NCBI RefSeq assembly: GCF_001375515.1
Contig: NZ_CTDX01000015.1
Location: 124,001-188,000 of the forward strand
From: Bacillus kwashiorkori
Lineage (GTDB): Bacteria > Bacillota > Bacilli > Bacillales > Caldibacillaceae
Direction of reading: 5' to 3'
Length of the DNA stretch: 64,000 nucleotides
The notes beneath the pieces were generated by a model that saw only the letters and a list, made by a program, of their open reading frames with translations, was not told where the DNA came from and ran no database searches. Of the stretch, positions 63,906-64,000 are shown piece after piece. How positions within the stretch are numbered: position 1 is the stretch's first letter; the number at the start of each line of letters is the position of its first letter. The position numbers and the translations under genes are program-made.

Positions 63906-64000
63906 TGAGTAAAAAATCATACCTTTGACCTATAGACTCTATTGTGCCAGTTTGTAAAACAAAGTACAATAAAATTATAGTAAAATAGGGATTGCTAAAC

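Overview
The window is AT-rich DNA of a Gram-positive, probably spore-forming member of the Bacillaceae or a close relative. This rests on gene content: a menaquinol cytochrome aa3 oxidase operon, YpsA-, YpzG- and YjoB-like proteins, a LysM-CAP exported protein, many lipoproteins, strong AAGGAGG-type ribosome binding sites and intrinsic terminators. Species cannot be named from the sequence alone.

Region 1 (1-10348) is a complete flavin-based extracellular electron transfer (EET) locus of the Listeria type. Leftward run pplA (flavin-carrying lipoprotein), apbE/fmnA (FMN transferase) and menA/dmkA (partial at the window edge). Rightward run ndh2 (membrane NADH dehydrogenase), eetA, eetB and dmkB (polyprenyl diphosphate synthase). 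A second pplA and a second ndh2 follow as a divergent pair. The two divergent promoters of the first pplA/ndh2 pair each carry a Rex-like NADH-responsive palindrome just downstream of the -10, each with one mismatch to the consensus.

Region 2 (10439-28354) is ordinary chromosome: ypsA, a Ca2+/cation antiporter, pncB, a LysM-CAP protein, a Tet(M)-like ribosomal protection GTPase, an NSS transporter, methionine gamma-lyase behind a perfect cre site, qoxABCD, a 785-bp regulatory intergenic region with ResD-like boxes, a YpzG-like protein, dedA, uppP and a BsuPI-domain lipoprotein.

Region 3 (28441-55435) is a mosaic accessory region. It holds IS1182, IS21, two IS3-type copies and IS66, two broken tyrosine recombinases with matching arm-type repeats, and decayed defence genes: a type I restriction HsdR tail, a GIY-YIG nuclease, a DUF262/DUF1524 fragment and a large winged-helix/HEAT protein split by IS66. 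In the middle sits an intact fructan-utilisation island (37356-46566): LacI regulator, two ABC permeases, solute-binding protein, cytoplasmic GH32, fructokinase and surface GH32 lipoprotein. Its main promoter is overlapped by two operator palindromes and a cre site. Two GC-richer, strongly self-complementary non-coding blocks lie beside the IS3 copies.

Region 4 (55411-64000) returns to chromosome: the 3' remnant of a PTS EIIBC gene followed by an adenylosuccinate-lyase-family enzyme and an RpiR regulator, a two-component system, a FrnE/DsbA-family protein, a YjoB-like AAA+ ATPase and an NAD(P)H-dependent FMN reductase.
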